Shown one piece after another: positions 1 to 6,881 of a DNA stretch of 14,309 nt. Both the position numbers and the translations under genes were made by a program. The notes below the pieces were generated by a model that saw only the letters and a list, made by a program, of their open reading frames with translations, was not told the DNA's origin and searched no databases. The stretch is from Anaerolineaceae bacterium (GTDB taxonomy: Bacteria > Chloroflexota > Anaerolineae > Anaerolineales > Anaerolineaceae). How positions within the stretch are numbered: the stretch's first letter is position 1; every line of letters starts with the position of its first letter. The stretch spans positions 1 to 14,309 of the forward strand of contig JAQTMA010000102.1 of assembly GCA_028714615.1 (NCBI GenBank), given 5' to 3'.

Positions 1-8
1 ATGGGAAT

Positions 9-26
9 GGGGCAATTGCTTGCCCC
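9..26. terminator. Short perfect hairpin, possible weak terminator
   Basis: The seven-base arm GGGGCAA (9-15) and its exact complement TTGCCCC (20-26) flank the four-base loop TTGC. No run of T follows on either strand, so this is at best an imperfect intrinsic terminator. It lies downstream of the minus-strand TolB-like remnant that stops at 120, which is where a terminator for that gene would be expected. The rest of 1-119 shows no coding signal that I recognise. Confidence 0.3.
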
Positions 27-119
27 AGTACAGGAAGCGCTCGAGAGTATTTCTCCGGCGACCGCTTTACCTCCTGCGGCACAGCGCGCTCTACATCTGA
101 TCCGTACACCTGGCTGAGG

Positions 120-356
120 TCAGCGGCCCGAGCGTGGTTGCCAGTCGGGTCGCGGATTGCGCGTCAGGTTGGTTTGCTGGGAGCCATCTGTGCGCATGAT
201 ATAGATCTCGTTGTTTCCATCACGGTAGGCCGTAAACGCAATCCAATTCCCATCCGGAGAATAGCTCGGATCCGGGTTGTCGCCTCCGCGGGTCGACTGC
301 CGGATGTCGTTGCCATGCACACGAATGGCGAATATATTGTGATCGCCTCGCTGCCA
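120..356 (-). pseudogene. C-terminal remnant of a TolB/PD40 beta-propeller protein
   Basis: The minus-strand frame ending at the TGA at 120-122 reads as WD40-like PD40 (TolB-type) beta-propeller blades. It contains the hallmark SYSPDGNWIAF, then RDGNNEIYIMRTDGS and LTRNPRPDWQPRS, preceded by half a blade (RGDHNIFAIRVHGNDIRQ). Such repeats normally come in four to seven copies in periplasmic or secreted proteins and often mediate protein contacts. Here just over one blade is left. The same frame stays open upstream to at least about 470, but it loses all resemblance to the family there and has no credible start with a ribosome binding site. I therefore read it as the 3' stub of a gene whose front has been deleted. 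A very short genuine protein is less likely. Confidence 0.6.
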
Positions 357-548
357 TCGCTTCCCACGATCAGATAGATCTAAATCAGATATAATCAGTA
401 AACATAAGTTGGTAAGAAAAGGTTCTCTTTCTCCGTTATGTATTTGGACAGGGTGGAAATATAGGCAGGCTAGGAAGGCGTGCTACAGGGGACTTCCGTA
501 ATCAAGTAAATCCAGGGAGGGGATGGGTGATTCCCGGCAAAGGAGTGA

Positions 549-1075
549 GTGGAGGATAACTTTGCGAGCAAATCCACTGGTCGAGGTCACGAATCTCGGA
601 ACGGGTTTTTCAAAAACCAGGCAGTATTTAAGACCATCTTTGAGGAATCTGGAATTGGTATTATTATGAAAGAGCTCGATGGTCGCGTCATTGACGCGAA
701 TCCGCTTTTCAGAGGATGTTGGGTTATTGCGCAGAGGAACTGCATTACAAGACCCTCTATCATGCAGATACAAAAGAGGTGTTTGTCCGATTACAATTAT
801 CCGATGATGAGGTTATACTCGAGGTAGAAGATGATGGAATTGGCTTTACTTTCCCTGACCGGTGGGTTGAACTGGCCCGGCAGGAACATCCCGGACTGAT
901 TGGGGTATCCGAAAGAGCTGAATTGGTTGGTGGAAAAATGAATATTACCTCTTCTCCTGGAAAAGGGACGTCGATTCAGGTAATCATATCTCGCACGTAT
1001 CAGGAGGAGATCTGGAATGGACAAGGCGCACAAAACGAGACCGTGGAGAAGAAGCTATGGGACCTATCCGTGTAG
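549..1075 (+). pseudogene. Broken PAS sensor histidine kinase (NarL-type partner)
   Basis: A GTG at 549, four bases after AAAGGAG, opens a frame whose residues about 26-55 are the start of a PAS domain (TIFEESGIGIIMKELDGRVIDANPLF). Near 712-716 the frame is lost: the expected continuation RMLGYCAEELHYKTLY is in the +2 frame, consistent with loss of one base. That second frame passes directly from PAS (LHYKTLY) into the N-box and G-boxes of a HATPase_c domain: HADTKEVFVRLQLSDDEV, VEDDGIGF, GLIGVSERAELVGGKM and SSPGKGT. It stops at 1075. The rest of PAS and the whole HisKA_3 dimerisation domain with the phospho-accepting histidine are missing, so the gene has suffered an internal deletion as well as a frameshift. 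The product could not autophosphorylate. Its end overlaps the response regulator by 19 bases, as in an intact two-component operon. Confidence 0.8.
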
Positions 1076-1689
1076 TATTAGCTGATGACCATCCTGTGGT
1101 CAGGACTGGGATTCGCAATTTGCTATCCCGGTCTCAAGATATCGAAGTGGTAGGCGAGGCGAGTAGCGGAACTGAAGCCCTCCAATTTGTTGAAGATTTA
1201 AAGCCAGATGTACTCTTACTGGATATGGAAATGCCTGGCTTGAAAGGGGTAGAGGTTGCTCAACGCTTACATGGAGCCAATACAACCACCCGAATTCTGG
1301 CCTTAAGTGCGTACGATGATAAGCAGTATATCCTGGAGCTTTTGGAAAGCGGCGCGTCTGGTTACCTTACAAAAGAGGAAGCTCCCGAGACGATCCTGGA
1401 CGCCATTCGAGGTGTAGCCCAAGGGGAACAGGGGTGGGTGAGCCGGCGAGTAGCCGCACAAATGTCTGTATGGATGCGAGAAGATGAACCTGATAGCTCG
1501 CGGTTGACTCACCGCGAACTGGAGGTGTTGCGCTTAGTCGTGGATGGGAAAACCAATCAAGGAATTGGCCTTAATTTGGGCATCAGTGAAAAAACTGTTG
1601 AAAAATACCTGGAGGCTGTCTTTGCCAAGCTCTCAGTCACCTCCCGAGTTGAAGCAGCAGTGTATGCTGTGCGCGAGGGTTTGGTGTAA
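1057..1689 (+). CDS. NarL/FixJ-family response regulator
   Basis: This 210-aa protein has the standard two-domain layout. The receiver domain (about 4-120) has the acidic pair D10-D11, phospho-acceptor D56 in LLLDMEMPG, S84 and K106 in GYLTKE, so all catalytic positions are present. The C-terminal LuxR-type helix-turn-helix (about 148-210) reads LTHRELEVLRLVVDGKTNQG then ISEKTVEKYLEAVFAKL. It should be a DNA-binding transcription factor activated by phosphorylation from a sensor kinase. The ATG at 1057 follows GTGGAGAAG and lies inside the end of the broken kinase gene, which was presumably its partner. The regulator looks intact, so it may now be an orphan, be served by another kinase, or act unphosphorylated. 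A hairpin terminator follows. Target genes are unknown; the stress protein and sugar cluster downstream are candidates by position only. Confidence 0.93.
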   Translation: MGPIRVVLADDHPVVRTGIRNLLSRSQDIEVVGEASSGTEALQFVEDLKPDVLLLDMEMPGLKGVEVAQRLHGANTTTRILALSAYDDKQYILELLESGASGYLTKEEAPETILDAIRGVAQGEQGWVSRRVAAQMSVWMREDEPDSSRLTHRELEVLRLVVDGKTNQGIGLNLGISEKTVEKYLEAVFAKLSVTSRVEAAVYAVREGLV

Positions 1690-1723
1690 ACCAGTTTGGG
1701 AAGGTGTCGGAAGAAATCCTGCG

Positions 1724-1759
1724 GCAGGGAGGCTGATTAACCTCCCTGCTTTGAGTTTT
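1724..1759 (+). terminator. Intrinsic terminator after the response regulator
   Basis: Nine-base perfect arms GCAGGGAGG (1724-1732) and CCTCCCTGC (1741-1749) enclose the loop CTGATTAA and are followed by the T-rich stretch TTTGAGTTTTC. The hairpin sits 35 bases after the response regulator stop. It ends the two-component operon and isolates it from the next gene. Confidence 0.75.
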
Positions 1760-1802
1760 CAATCCAGTTTACGAAAAACGAATTAACAATTTGGATAATC
1801 TA

Positions 1803-1816
1803 TAGGGATATCCCTA
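1803..1816. promoter_or_regulatory. 14-bp perfect palindrome upstream of the GlsB-like gene
   Basis: TAGGGATATCCCTA is its own reverse complement. It lies about 25 bases upstream of the predicted -35 element of the GlsB/YeaQ-like gene, a position suited to an activator or repressor site. I cannot assign it to a regulator. The neighbouring NarL-type response regulator is one possible binder, but the sequence is not a consensus I recognise for that family. Confidence 0.35.
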
Positions 1817-1830
1817 CCTCTATGATAGGA

Positions 1831-1869
1831 ACAATCCGTATTGTGTATACATCGGACTTACCATATAGT
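1831..1869 (+). promoter_or_regulatory. Sigma-70-like promoter with overlapping inverted repeat
   Basis: TTGTGT (1841-1846) and TATAGT (1864-1869) are separated by exactly 17 bases and resemble -35 and -10 elements, with three and five consensus matches. An inverted repeat ACAAT-CCGT-ATTGT (1831-1844) overlaps the -35 and could be an operator. The GlsB/YeaQ-like start codon is 59 bases after the -10. Confidence 0.45.
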
Positions 1870-1927
1870 GGTTGCAAGTAAGACAGGTAAACTGATCAGA
1901 TAGAGCTATTGGTATAAGGAGGTTGTT

Positions 1928-2194
1928 ATGGGAATTCTATCTTGGATTGTTGTAGGGATAATCGCTGGTTGGTTAGCCGGTTTAGTCGTAAAAGGCGGCG
2001 GGTATGGCGTCTTAGGTGATTTGATCCTGGGTATCGTGGGCGCGTTGATCGGCGGTTTCATTGCATCCACATTATTCCACATTCCCGATCCGGTGAATGG
2101 AATTAATCTTACCAGCATTGTCATTTCATTCATCGGTGCGGTCATTGTGATCTGGGTGCTGCGTGTCCTGGGTGGTAGACGTACGACAGTCTAA
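1928..2194 (+). CDS. GlsB/YeaQ/YmgE-family stress-associated membrane protein
   Basis: This 88-aa, very hydrophobic and glycine-rich protein matches the family usually annotated as transglycosylase-associated protein (GlsB/YeaQ/YmgE). Family signatures are the N-terminal helix with WIVVGIIAGWLAGLV, the central KGGGYGVLGDLILGIVGALIGGF and a final helix (SIVISFIGAVIVIWVL) ending in basic residues (RRTT). Three membrane helices are likely, at about 4-22, 31-50 and 62-80. Family members are often stress- or stationary-phase-induced and their biochemical role is unclear; the transglycosylase name is historical. The ATG at 1928 has a strong AAGGAGG (1916-1922) five bases upstream, and a plausible promoter precedes it. 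It is probably a single-gene unit between the terminator at 1724 and the hairpins at 2259 and 2487. Confidence 0.9.
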   Translation: MGILSWIVVGIIAGWLAGLVVKGGGYGVLGDLILGIVGALIGGFIASTLFHIPDPVNGINLTSIVISFIGAVIVIWVLRVLGGRRTTV

Positions 2195-2258
2195 ATCCCC
2201 GCCATTGAGGGGGTTGCTCGGCCAGATCCCCCGAGAAGCGTTTCTTCAAAATTACGAG

Positions 2259-2291
2259 CTGCTCCAGGATGGTAATGATCTCCTGGAGCAG
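2259..2291. repeat. Inverted repeat with 11-bp perfect arms
   Basis: CTGCTCCAGGA (2259-2269) and TCCTGGAGCAG (2281-2291) are exact reverse complements around an 11-base loop. No T-run follows on either strand. It may be a transcript hairpin that ends or stabilises the GlsB-like message, or a remnant of a small mobile repeat. Confidence 0.6.
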
Positions 2292-2486
2292 ACTCGAGGT
2301 ATGTTAAGCCTGGCGATGGTTAATCAGGGAGCAATCATTCCGGGCGACGATTCTAGGCGCTGCGGAGAAGTCACAATTCACATAACCTTCATAAGGCGAA
2401 TCACCCTGGGGTGGCATAGCCATTCATCAATCACATCATAAGCGAAACAGCTTCGAGAGGTTCATGCGCTCCAAGCTGTGCACGAG

Positions 2487-2522
2487 TCTGGTTCTGCCGG
2501 TGCATGCACCGGCAGAACCAGA
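2487..2522. repeat. 36-bp perfect palindrome with no loop
   Basis: The 18-base arm TCTGGTTCTGCCGGTGCA (2487-2504) is followed immediately by its exact reverse complement (2505-2522). As RNA it would form a very stable hairpin; as DNA it could extrude a cruciform or bind a large dimer. It lies 138 bases upstream of the glycosyltransferase start and has no T-run, so a plain intrinsic terminator is not the best reading. Possible roles are a REP-like element, a factor-assisted terminator or an operator. Confidence 0.8.
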
Positions 2523-2660
2523 AGTAGGTGGCTGGGAAAATGTGGGCGTTCGATAGGGTCGAATCGATTTGCCGAGTGGTTACCAGGATTAAGACAAAAT
2601 CATCTCAGTTAGGGATGCGGGGGATTCGGATTCGATCGGTTGATAGAAAGCGAGACAAGC

Positions 2661-4988
2661 ATGGATCCACACAGAAAACTTTCCGTACAGCGTATCGCCT
2701 TTGTCGGAAACTATATCCCGCGCCAGTGTGGGATTGCTACTTTTACTACAGATCTGGTAGAAGCGGTCACTTCAAAATACCCAGAGACGACTGGCTTTGC
2801 AATCGCCATGAATGATATCAAGGAGGGGTATCCGTACCCACCCCGCGTGCGCTTTGAAATTACGGAAGAAGATGCCGAGGCTTATCATCGAGCGGCGGAT
2901 TATCTAAATTTATCAGGAGCGGACGTTGTCAACCTGCAGCACGAATATGGCATATTTGGGGGGGTTGAGGGCAGCCACATCTTGACCTTCTTGCGGGAGA
3001 TCCGTATACCGGTAGTAACGACGTTACATACAGTATTGCGCTCCCCCAGTGAGGATCAATGCAAAGTAATGCGAGCCCTGGCTGACCTGTCGAACCGGTT
3101 GGTGGTGATGAGCCGGCGAGGTGAGCAATTCCTACAAGATATTTACCGTATCCCCGCAGATAAAATCGATTTCATTCCACACGGTATCCCAGACGTTCCA
3201 TTTGTCGATCCCAATTTTTATAAAGATAAATTTGGAGTTGAAGGCAAATTCGTCCTGTTAACCTTTGGCTTGTTATCGCAAAATAAAGGGATCGAAAATG
3301 TGATCCAGGCGCTTCCGGCGATCATCAAGCATCACCCTGAGGTTGTCTACATCGTGTTAGGGGCAACCCACCCCAATGTAATTCGTCACGATGGGGAAGC
3401 TTATCGGATATCATTAAAAGAGATGGCGAAGCGGCTGGGCGTCTCCCGGCAGGTCAAGTTTATTAATCGGTTTGTCAGTGTTGACGAGCTGGTAGAATAC
3501 ATTGGGGCAGCCGATATTTATATTACTCCCTATTTAAACCCCCAGCAGATTACTTCCGGGACTCTGGCGTATACAGTTGGCGCCGGTAAGGCGGTCATTT
3601 CAACACCCTATTGGTATGCGGAGGAATTACTCGAGGATGACCGGGGTATTTTGGTGCCTTTTTCGGACCCTCAAGCAATTGCAGATCAAGTGAATAACTT
3701 GATCGAGAATGAAGCGCTCCGCCACGCCATGCGGAAACGCGCCTATTTATCTGGCCGCGAGATGATCTGGCCAAAAGTGGCTGAGGCTTATATGCACAGC
3801 TTTGAACGCGCTTGCCTGGAACCCATTTCTCGCTCGCACAACCTGATCGTGGCGGTTACCGGAAAAGAAGGCCAAAGCGAATTGCCGGCAATCAATTTGT
3901 ACCATCTGACCCGCATGACCGATAGCACCGGACTGTTGCAGCATGCCATTTACGACCTCCCCAATTATCTCGAAGGATATACCACGGATGACAATTCCCG
4001 CGCCTTGATGGTGGCATTTATGCTAGAACGGCTCGGAGATGAATGGTTCACCGGTGCAGCGGAGCTGGGTGTACGCTATTTGTCCTTCCTTTGGTACGCG
4101 TTCAACCGGGAGAATGGCCGTTTTCGGAACTTTATGAGTTTCGACCGGCGCTGGCTAGAGCAGAGTGGCTCTGAAGACAGTCATGGGCGTGCTTTATGGG
4201 CGTTAGGGATGGTGGCTGGGAACTCCGGACACGAATCGATGCATTCAGTAGCCGGTATTCTCTTCAACCAGGGTCTTCCCGCTGTACTCGATTTTACGAG
4301 TCCCCGTTCATGGTCATTTACGGTATTAGGAATAATTGAGTATATGCATCATTTCGCTGGAGACCGGTTTACCGCGGAAATTGGCGCCCAACTGACCCAA
4401 CGCTTACTGGATATCTATCTATCAACCAGCTCTCCCGAATGGCATTGGTTTGAGAATGAAGTGACGTATAATAATGCAATCCTCTCCCACGCACTCCTGG
4501 TTGGGGGGCACTGGCTTGGAAGGACGGACATGGTTGATGCGGCTCTCGAATCGCTCGAATGGCTCATCGATATCCAGACAATGGATGGGCTGTTTTCACC
4601 GGTTGGTAACCAGGGATTCATGGTTCGAGGTGGAGATAAACCCATATTCGACCAGCAACCCATCGAGGCCTACGCAACAATTACAGCATGCTTGCAAGCT
4701 TACCGGCTTGCCGGAGATGAAAAGTGGATCATTGCGGCGCACAAAGCATTTTCCTGGTTCCTCGGAGAGAATGCTTTGGGGATTTCACTCTATAATCCAG
4801 AGACAGGCGGGTGTAAAGATGGACTTCACCCGGATCGCGTCAATGAAAATGAAGGCGCGGAATCTACCTTGTCATTCCAGCTATCTCTATTGGAGCTGCG
4901 CCTATTCGAACGTTTCATGCACTCAGGCAGCGAATCGTCTGCTCCAATTACCTTACTTTCGCTAAAAACCCGGATTGAACCAGATTGA
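2661..4988 (+). CDS. Two-domain GT4-like glycosyltransferase with C-terminal alpha/alpha-toroid domain
   Basis: Residues 1-385 form a GT-B glycosyltransferase of the GT4 type: IAFVGNYIPRQCGIATFTTD (12-31) opens the first Rossmann fold, then NLQHEYGIFGG, FIPHGIPDV and FGLLSQNKGIENVIQALP (the second fold). At 290-320 the donor site reads TPYLNPQQITSGTLAYTVGA followed by GKAVISTPYWYAEELL. The classical E-x7-E pair is absent, with Q296 and Y304 where acids would align; I have seen this form in other members of this subfamily. Residues about 400-775 are a separate helical domain with repeated Trp/Tyr-rich hairpins and the motif EGYTTDDNSRALMV, resembling six-hairpin glycosidase folds. I chose ATG 2661 (775 aa); a TTG at 2640 would add seven residues, but neither has a strong ribosome binding site. 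It is the first gene of the carbohydrate cluster, with GH130 39 bases downstream. Sugar donor and acceptor are unknown. Confidence 0.85.
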   Translation: MDPHRKLSVQRIAFVGNYIPRQCGIATFTTDLVEAVTSKYPETTGFAIAMNDIKEGYPYPPRVRFEITEEDAEAYHRAADYLNLSGADVVNLQHEYGIFGGVEGSHILTFLREIRIPVVTTLHTVLRSPSEDQCKVMRALADLSNRLVVMSRRGEQFLQDIYRIPADKIDFIPHGIPDVPFVDPNFYKDKFGVEGKFVLLTFGLLSQNKGIENVIQALPAIIKHHPEVVYIVLGATHPNVIRHDGEAYRISLKEMAKRLGVSRQVKFINRFVSVDELVEYIGAADIYITPYLNPQQITSGTLAYTVGAGKAVISTPYWYAEELLEDDRGILVPFSDPQAIADQVNNLIENEALRHAMRKRAYLSGREMIWPKVAEAYMHSFERACLEPISRSHNLIVAVTGKEGQSELPAINLYHLTRMTDSTGLLQHAIYDLPNYLEGYTTDDNSRALMVAFMLERLGDEWFTGAAELGVRYLSFLWYAFNRENGRFRNFMSFDRRWLEQSGSEDSHGRALWALGMVAGNSGHESMHSVAGILFNQGLPAVLDFTSPRSWSFTVLGIIEYMHHFAGDRFTAEIGAQLTQRLLDIYLSTSSPEWHWFENEVTYNNAILSHALLVGGHWLGRTDMVDAALESLEWLIDIQTMDGLFSPVGNQGFMVRGGDKPIFDQQPIEAYATITACLQAYRLAGDEKWIIAAHKAFSWFLGENALGISLYNPETGGCKDGLHPDRVNENEGAESTLSFQLSLLELRLFERFMHSGSESSAPITLLSLKTRIEPD

Positions 4989-5027
4989 CGGAACTGTTTA
5001 CCCCTGGAAGGGAGAACTATCTACAGC

Positions 5028-5990
5028 ATGCGCTATCCAGAATTCGGGGAATTATTTCGCCGCTACCCCAATAATCCAGTGTTGACTGCGGAAAACTGGC
5101 ACTATACGATTAATACCGTTTTTAATCCCGGGGCGACATTGCTGTCGGATGGGGCAACTTTGTTACTTTGCCGGGTGGAAGATTATCGCGGGCATTCGCA
5201 TCTATGCGCTGCACGATCTCAAGATGGTTTTACCAATTGGCAGGTCGATGAATGCCCTACCCTGCTACCCGATGTGGAGAAGCATCCTGAAGAACTTTGG
5301 GGAATTGAGGATCCCCGCATCACCTATATCCCCGAACTGGACAAATACGCAGTCGTTTATACGTCTTACTCCCGCGGTGGGCCAGGGGTTTCCCTGGCGT
5401 TGACCGAAGATTTCAACAAGTTCGATCGGTGTGGCGTAATCATGTCTCCTGAAGATAAAGATGCTGCTATCCTGCCGCGGCGGATAAACGGAAAATGGGC
5501 GCTCGTTCACCGTCCGGTGGGGTGGCTTGGGGCTCACATGTGGATCTCTTACTCACCGGATCTACGTAATTGGGGCGATCATAAATTAATGTTGGAGGCG
5601 CGTCTGGGCGCCTGGTGGGATGCCAATAAGATCGGCTTGTGTTCACCTCCCATCGAGACTTCGCGCGGATGGTTAACGATCTATCATGGGGTACGTATAA
5701 CGGCTGCCGGAGCAATCTACCGCCTGGGATTGGCTCTCTTTGACCTGGAAACCCCCGAGGTCTGCCTATCACGGGGTGAGGGTTGGGTTTTCGGCCCGGA
5801 AGAACCGTACGAGCGATTTGGCGATGTAAACAACGTGGTTTTTCCTTGCGGAACAACATTAGCCACTGATGGCGATACCCTGCGTATTTATTACGGGGGT
5901 GCGGATAGTTGTGTTGCGATTGCGACGGCCAGTATTCACGATTTATTGGGGTGGCTGGATCGTTATGGAGAATTAAATTCTATCCGATAA
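5028..5990 (+). CDS. GH130-family mannoside phosphorylase-like enzyme
   Basis: This 320-aa protein reads as a five-bladed beta-propeller of glycoside hydrolase family 130 (older name: glycosidase PH1107-related). Known members reversibly phosphorolyse beta-1,2- or beta-1,4-mannosides to mannose 1-phosphate, and some are plain hydrolases. Visible landmarks are NPVLTAENWHY and VFNPGATLL at the N-terminus, CRVEDYRGHSHL, the catalytic signature GIEDPRIT with D95 as the expected general acid, and KDAAILPRRINGKWALVHRP (144-163), whose basic residues resemble the phosphate-binding segment of phosphorylases. NKIGLCSPPIET and a C-terminal blade with YYGGADSCVAIATA complete the fold. There is no signal peptide, so it is cytoplasmic. 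GAAGGGAG (5007-5014) lies somewhat far from the ATG. It follows the GT4-like gene in the same transcript and probably recycles, or helps build, a mannosylated product. Confidence 0.9.
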   Translation: MRYPEFGELFRRYPNNPVLTAENWHYTINTVFNPGATLLSDGATLLLCRVEDYRGHSHLCAARSQDGFTNWQVDECPTLLPDVEKHPEELWGIEDPRITYIPELDKYAVVYTSYSRGGPGVSLALTEDFNKFDRCGVIMSPEDKDAAILPRRINGKWALVHRPVGWLGAHMWISYSPDLRNWGDHKLMLEARLGAWWDANKIGLCSPPIETSRGWLTIYHGVRITAAGAIYRLGLALFDLETPEVCLSRGEGWVFGPEEPYERFGDVNNVVFPCGTTLATDGDTLRIYYGGADSCVAIATASIHDLLGWLDRYGELNSIR

Positions 5991-6036
5991 TGTCGGCTGG
6001 AATTCGCCGAGATGATAGATCGAAAGGGAATCTTTC

Positions 6037-6255
6037 ATGACTTATCAGCATGTCTCCGATTTACCAGACAGCGTAAAGAACAATTTGCCAAAACATGCAC
6101 AGGAAATTTATCGAGCGGCCTTCAACAGCGCCTGGGATGAATACGGGCACGACGAATCGCGAGCTCATCGAGTTGCGTGGAGTGCAGTAGAAAAAGAATA
6201 CCATAAAGACGCCAAAACGGGCGAATGGGTGGCGAACGAATCGACGAAAAAGTAG
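6037..6255 (+). CDS. chaB: ChaB-family small protein
   Basis: This 72-aa protein matches ChaB closely from end to end: SDLPDSVKNNLPKHAQEIYR, then AAFNSAWDEYG, a short acidic linker, and the C-terminal HRVAWSAVEKEYHKD. E. coli ChaB (about 76 aa) was named a cation transport regulator, but its mechanism is unproven. In many bacteria ChaB-like proteins sit in stress-associated loci. There is no membrane segment, so it is a small soluble helical protein. The ATG at 6037 follows AAAGGGAA, and five-base arms GAAAG/CTTTC (6022-6036) bracket that ribosome binding site. Its last 31 bases overlap the deacetylase gene in another frame, which implies translational coupling and ties it to the carbohydrate operon. 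Confidence 0.92.
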   Translation: MTYQHVSDLPDSVKNNLPKHAQEIYRAAFNSAWDEYGHDESRAHRVAWSAVEKEYHKDAKTGEWVANESTKK

Positions 6256-6881
6256 GTCTTTCCGCAGCGGTAATCGTTGCACATCCGGATGACGAGACTC
6301 TATGGGCGGGAGGGTACATCCTCTCCCATCCAGAGTTCCAATGGTACGTATTTAGCTTATGCCGGGCAAATGATCCGGATCGCTCTACAAAATTTTTCCA
6401 TGTTTTACAATGCATCGGAGCGACAGGGTGTATGGCGGACCTGGATGACGGTCCAGAACAAGTTCCTCTCCCCGAGGGCTTGATCGCCCAAGCCATCCTA
6501 TCGGCCCTTCCGGCCAAAGCATATCACATGATTCTTACGCATGCTCCACACGGCGAATATACCCGTCACCGTCGTCATGAGGAGGTAAGCAAGGCGGTTA
6601 GCGGATTATGGCAGAAAGGTCGCATCCATTCCACTCATTTGTGGATGTTTGCTTATCAAGATCACCATCGCGACACATTTCCACAGGCAGTTCCTGGTGC
6701 GGACCATTTATTCACCCTGCCGGCGCCGATTTGGAAAAAAAAGTATGAGTTGATTACGATTCAATATGGTTTCGACGTTCATAGTTGGGAGGCACAATCA
6801 ACCCCCAAGGTAGAAGCCTTTTGGACCTTTTCAGACCCAAAACATTTGAATATTAAGCCCTGGCTGGATGACCCGGTATGA
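6225..6881 (+). CDS. PIG-L/LmbE-family N-deacetylase
   Basis: This 218-aa protein carries the family's metal-binding signature AHPDDE at 19-24 (H20, D22, D23) in VIVAHPDDETLWAGG and the second ligand motif HRRH (H115, H118) in HGEYTRHRRHEEV. PIG-L enzymes are zinc-dependent and remove acetyl groups from N-acetylglucosamine-type sugars, as in GPI-anchor, mycothiol (MshB) and bacillithiol (BshB) synthesis; other members have other amide substrates. There is no signal peptide, so it is cytoplasmic. The only reasonable start is ATG 6225, inside the ChaB gene. Its TGA overlaps the next ATG as ATGA, coupling it to the following GT4. A deacetylase directly beside a GT4 enzyme parallels bshB/bshA and mshB/mshA, but the other neighbours do not match a thiol pathway, so the substrate is left open. 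Confidence 0.88.
   Translation: MGGERIDEKVGLSAAVIVAHPDDETLWAGGYILSHPEFQWYVFSLCRANDPDRSTKFFHVLQCIGATGCMADLDDGPEQVPLPEGLIAQAILSALPAKAYHMILTHAPHGEYTRHRRHEEVSKAVSGLWQKGRIHSTHLWMFAYQDHHRDTFPQAVPGADHLFTLPAPIWKKKYELITIQYGFDVHSWEAQSTPKVEAFWTFSDPKHLNIKPWLDDPV

Larger units (their letters stand above)
2195..2660. other. 466-base non-coding stretch with several inverted repeats
   Basis: I find no gene in this stretch. A frame stays open from 2163 to 2441, but its translation resembles nothing and begins inside the preceding gene. Directly after the GlsB-like stop, AATCCCC (2194-2200) can pair with GGGGGTT (2209-2215, one G-T wobble) as a possible weak terminator. Two much stronger inverted repeats follow at 2259-2291 and 2487-2522 and are listed separately. 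The last 130 bases before the glycosyltransferase should hold the promoter of the carbohydrate cluster, but I see no convincing pair of hexamers. Confidence 0.6.

Noticed and set aside
164..367. 67-codon minus-strand frame with an ATG
   Set aside because: It overlaps the PD40 remnant in another frame; only the remnant's frame shows a recognisable motif.
421..480. Promoter for the broken kinase gene
   Set aside because: TTGGAC at 444-449 looks like a -35, but no acceptable -10 lies 15-19 bases downstream.
2163..2441. 92-codon open frame after the GlsB-like gene
   Set aside because: It starts inside the preceding gene, resembles no family, lacks a ribosome binding site and runs through the 11-bp inverted repeat.
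2640..2660. TTG start for the first glycosyltransferase
   Set aside because: It adds only seven unconserved-looking residues and has no better ribosome binding site than the ATG at 2661.
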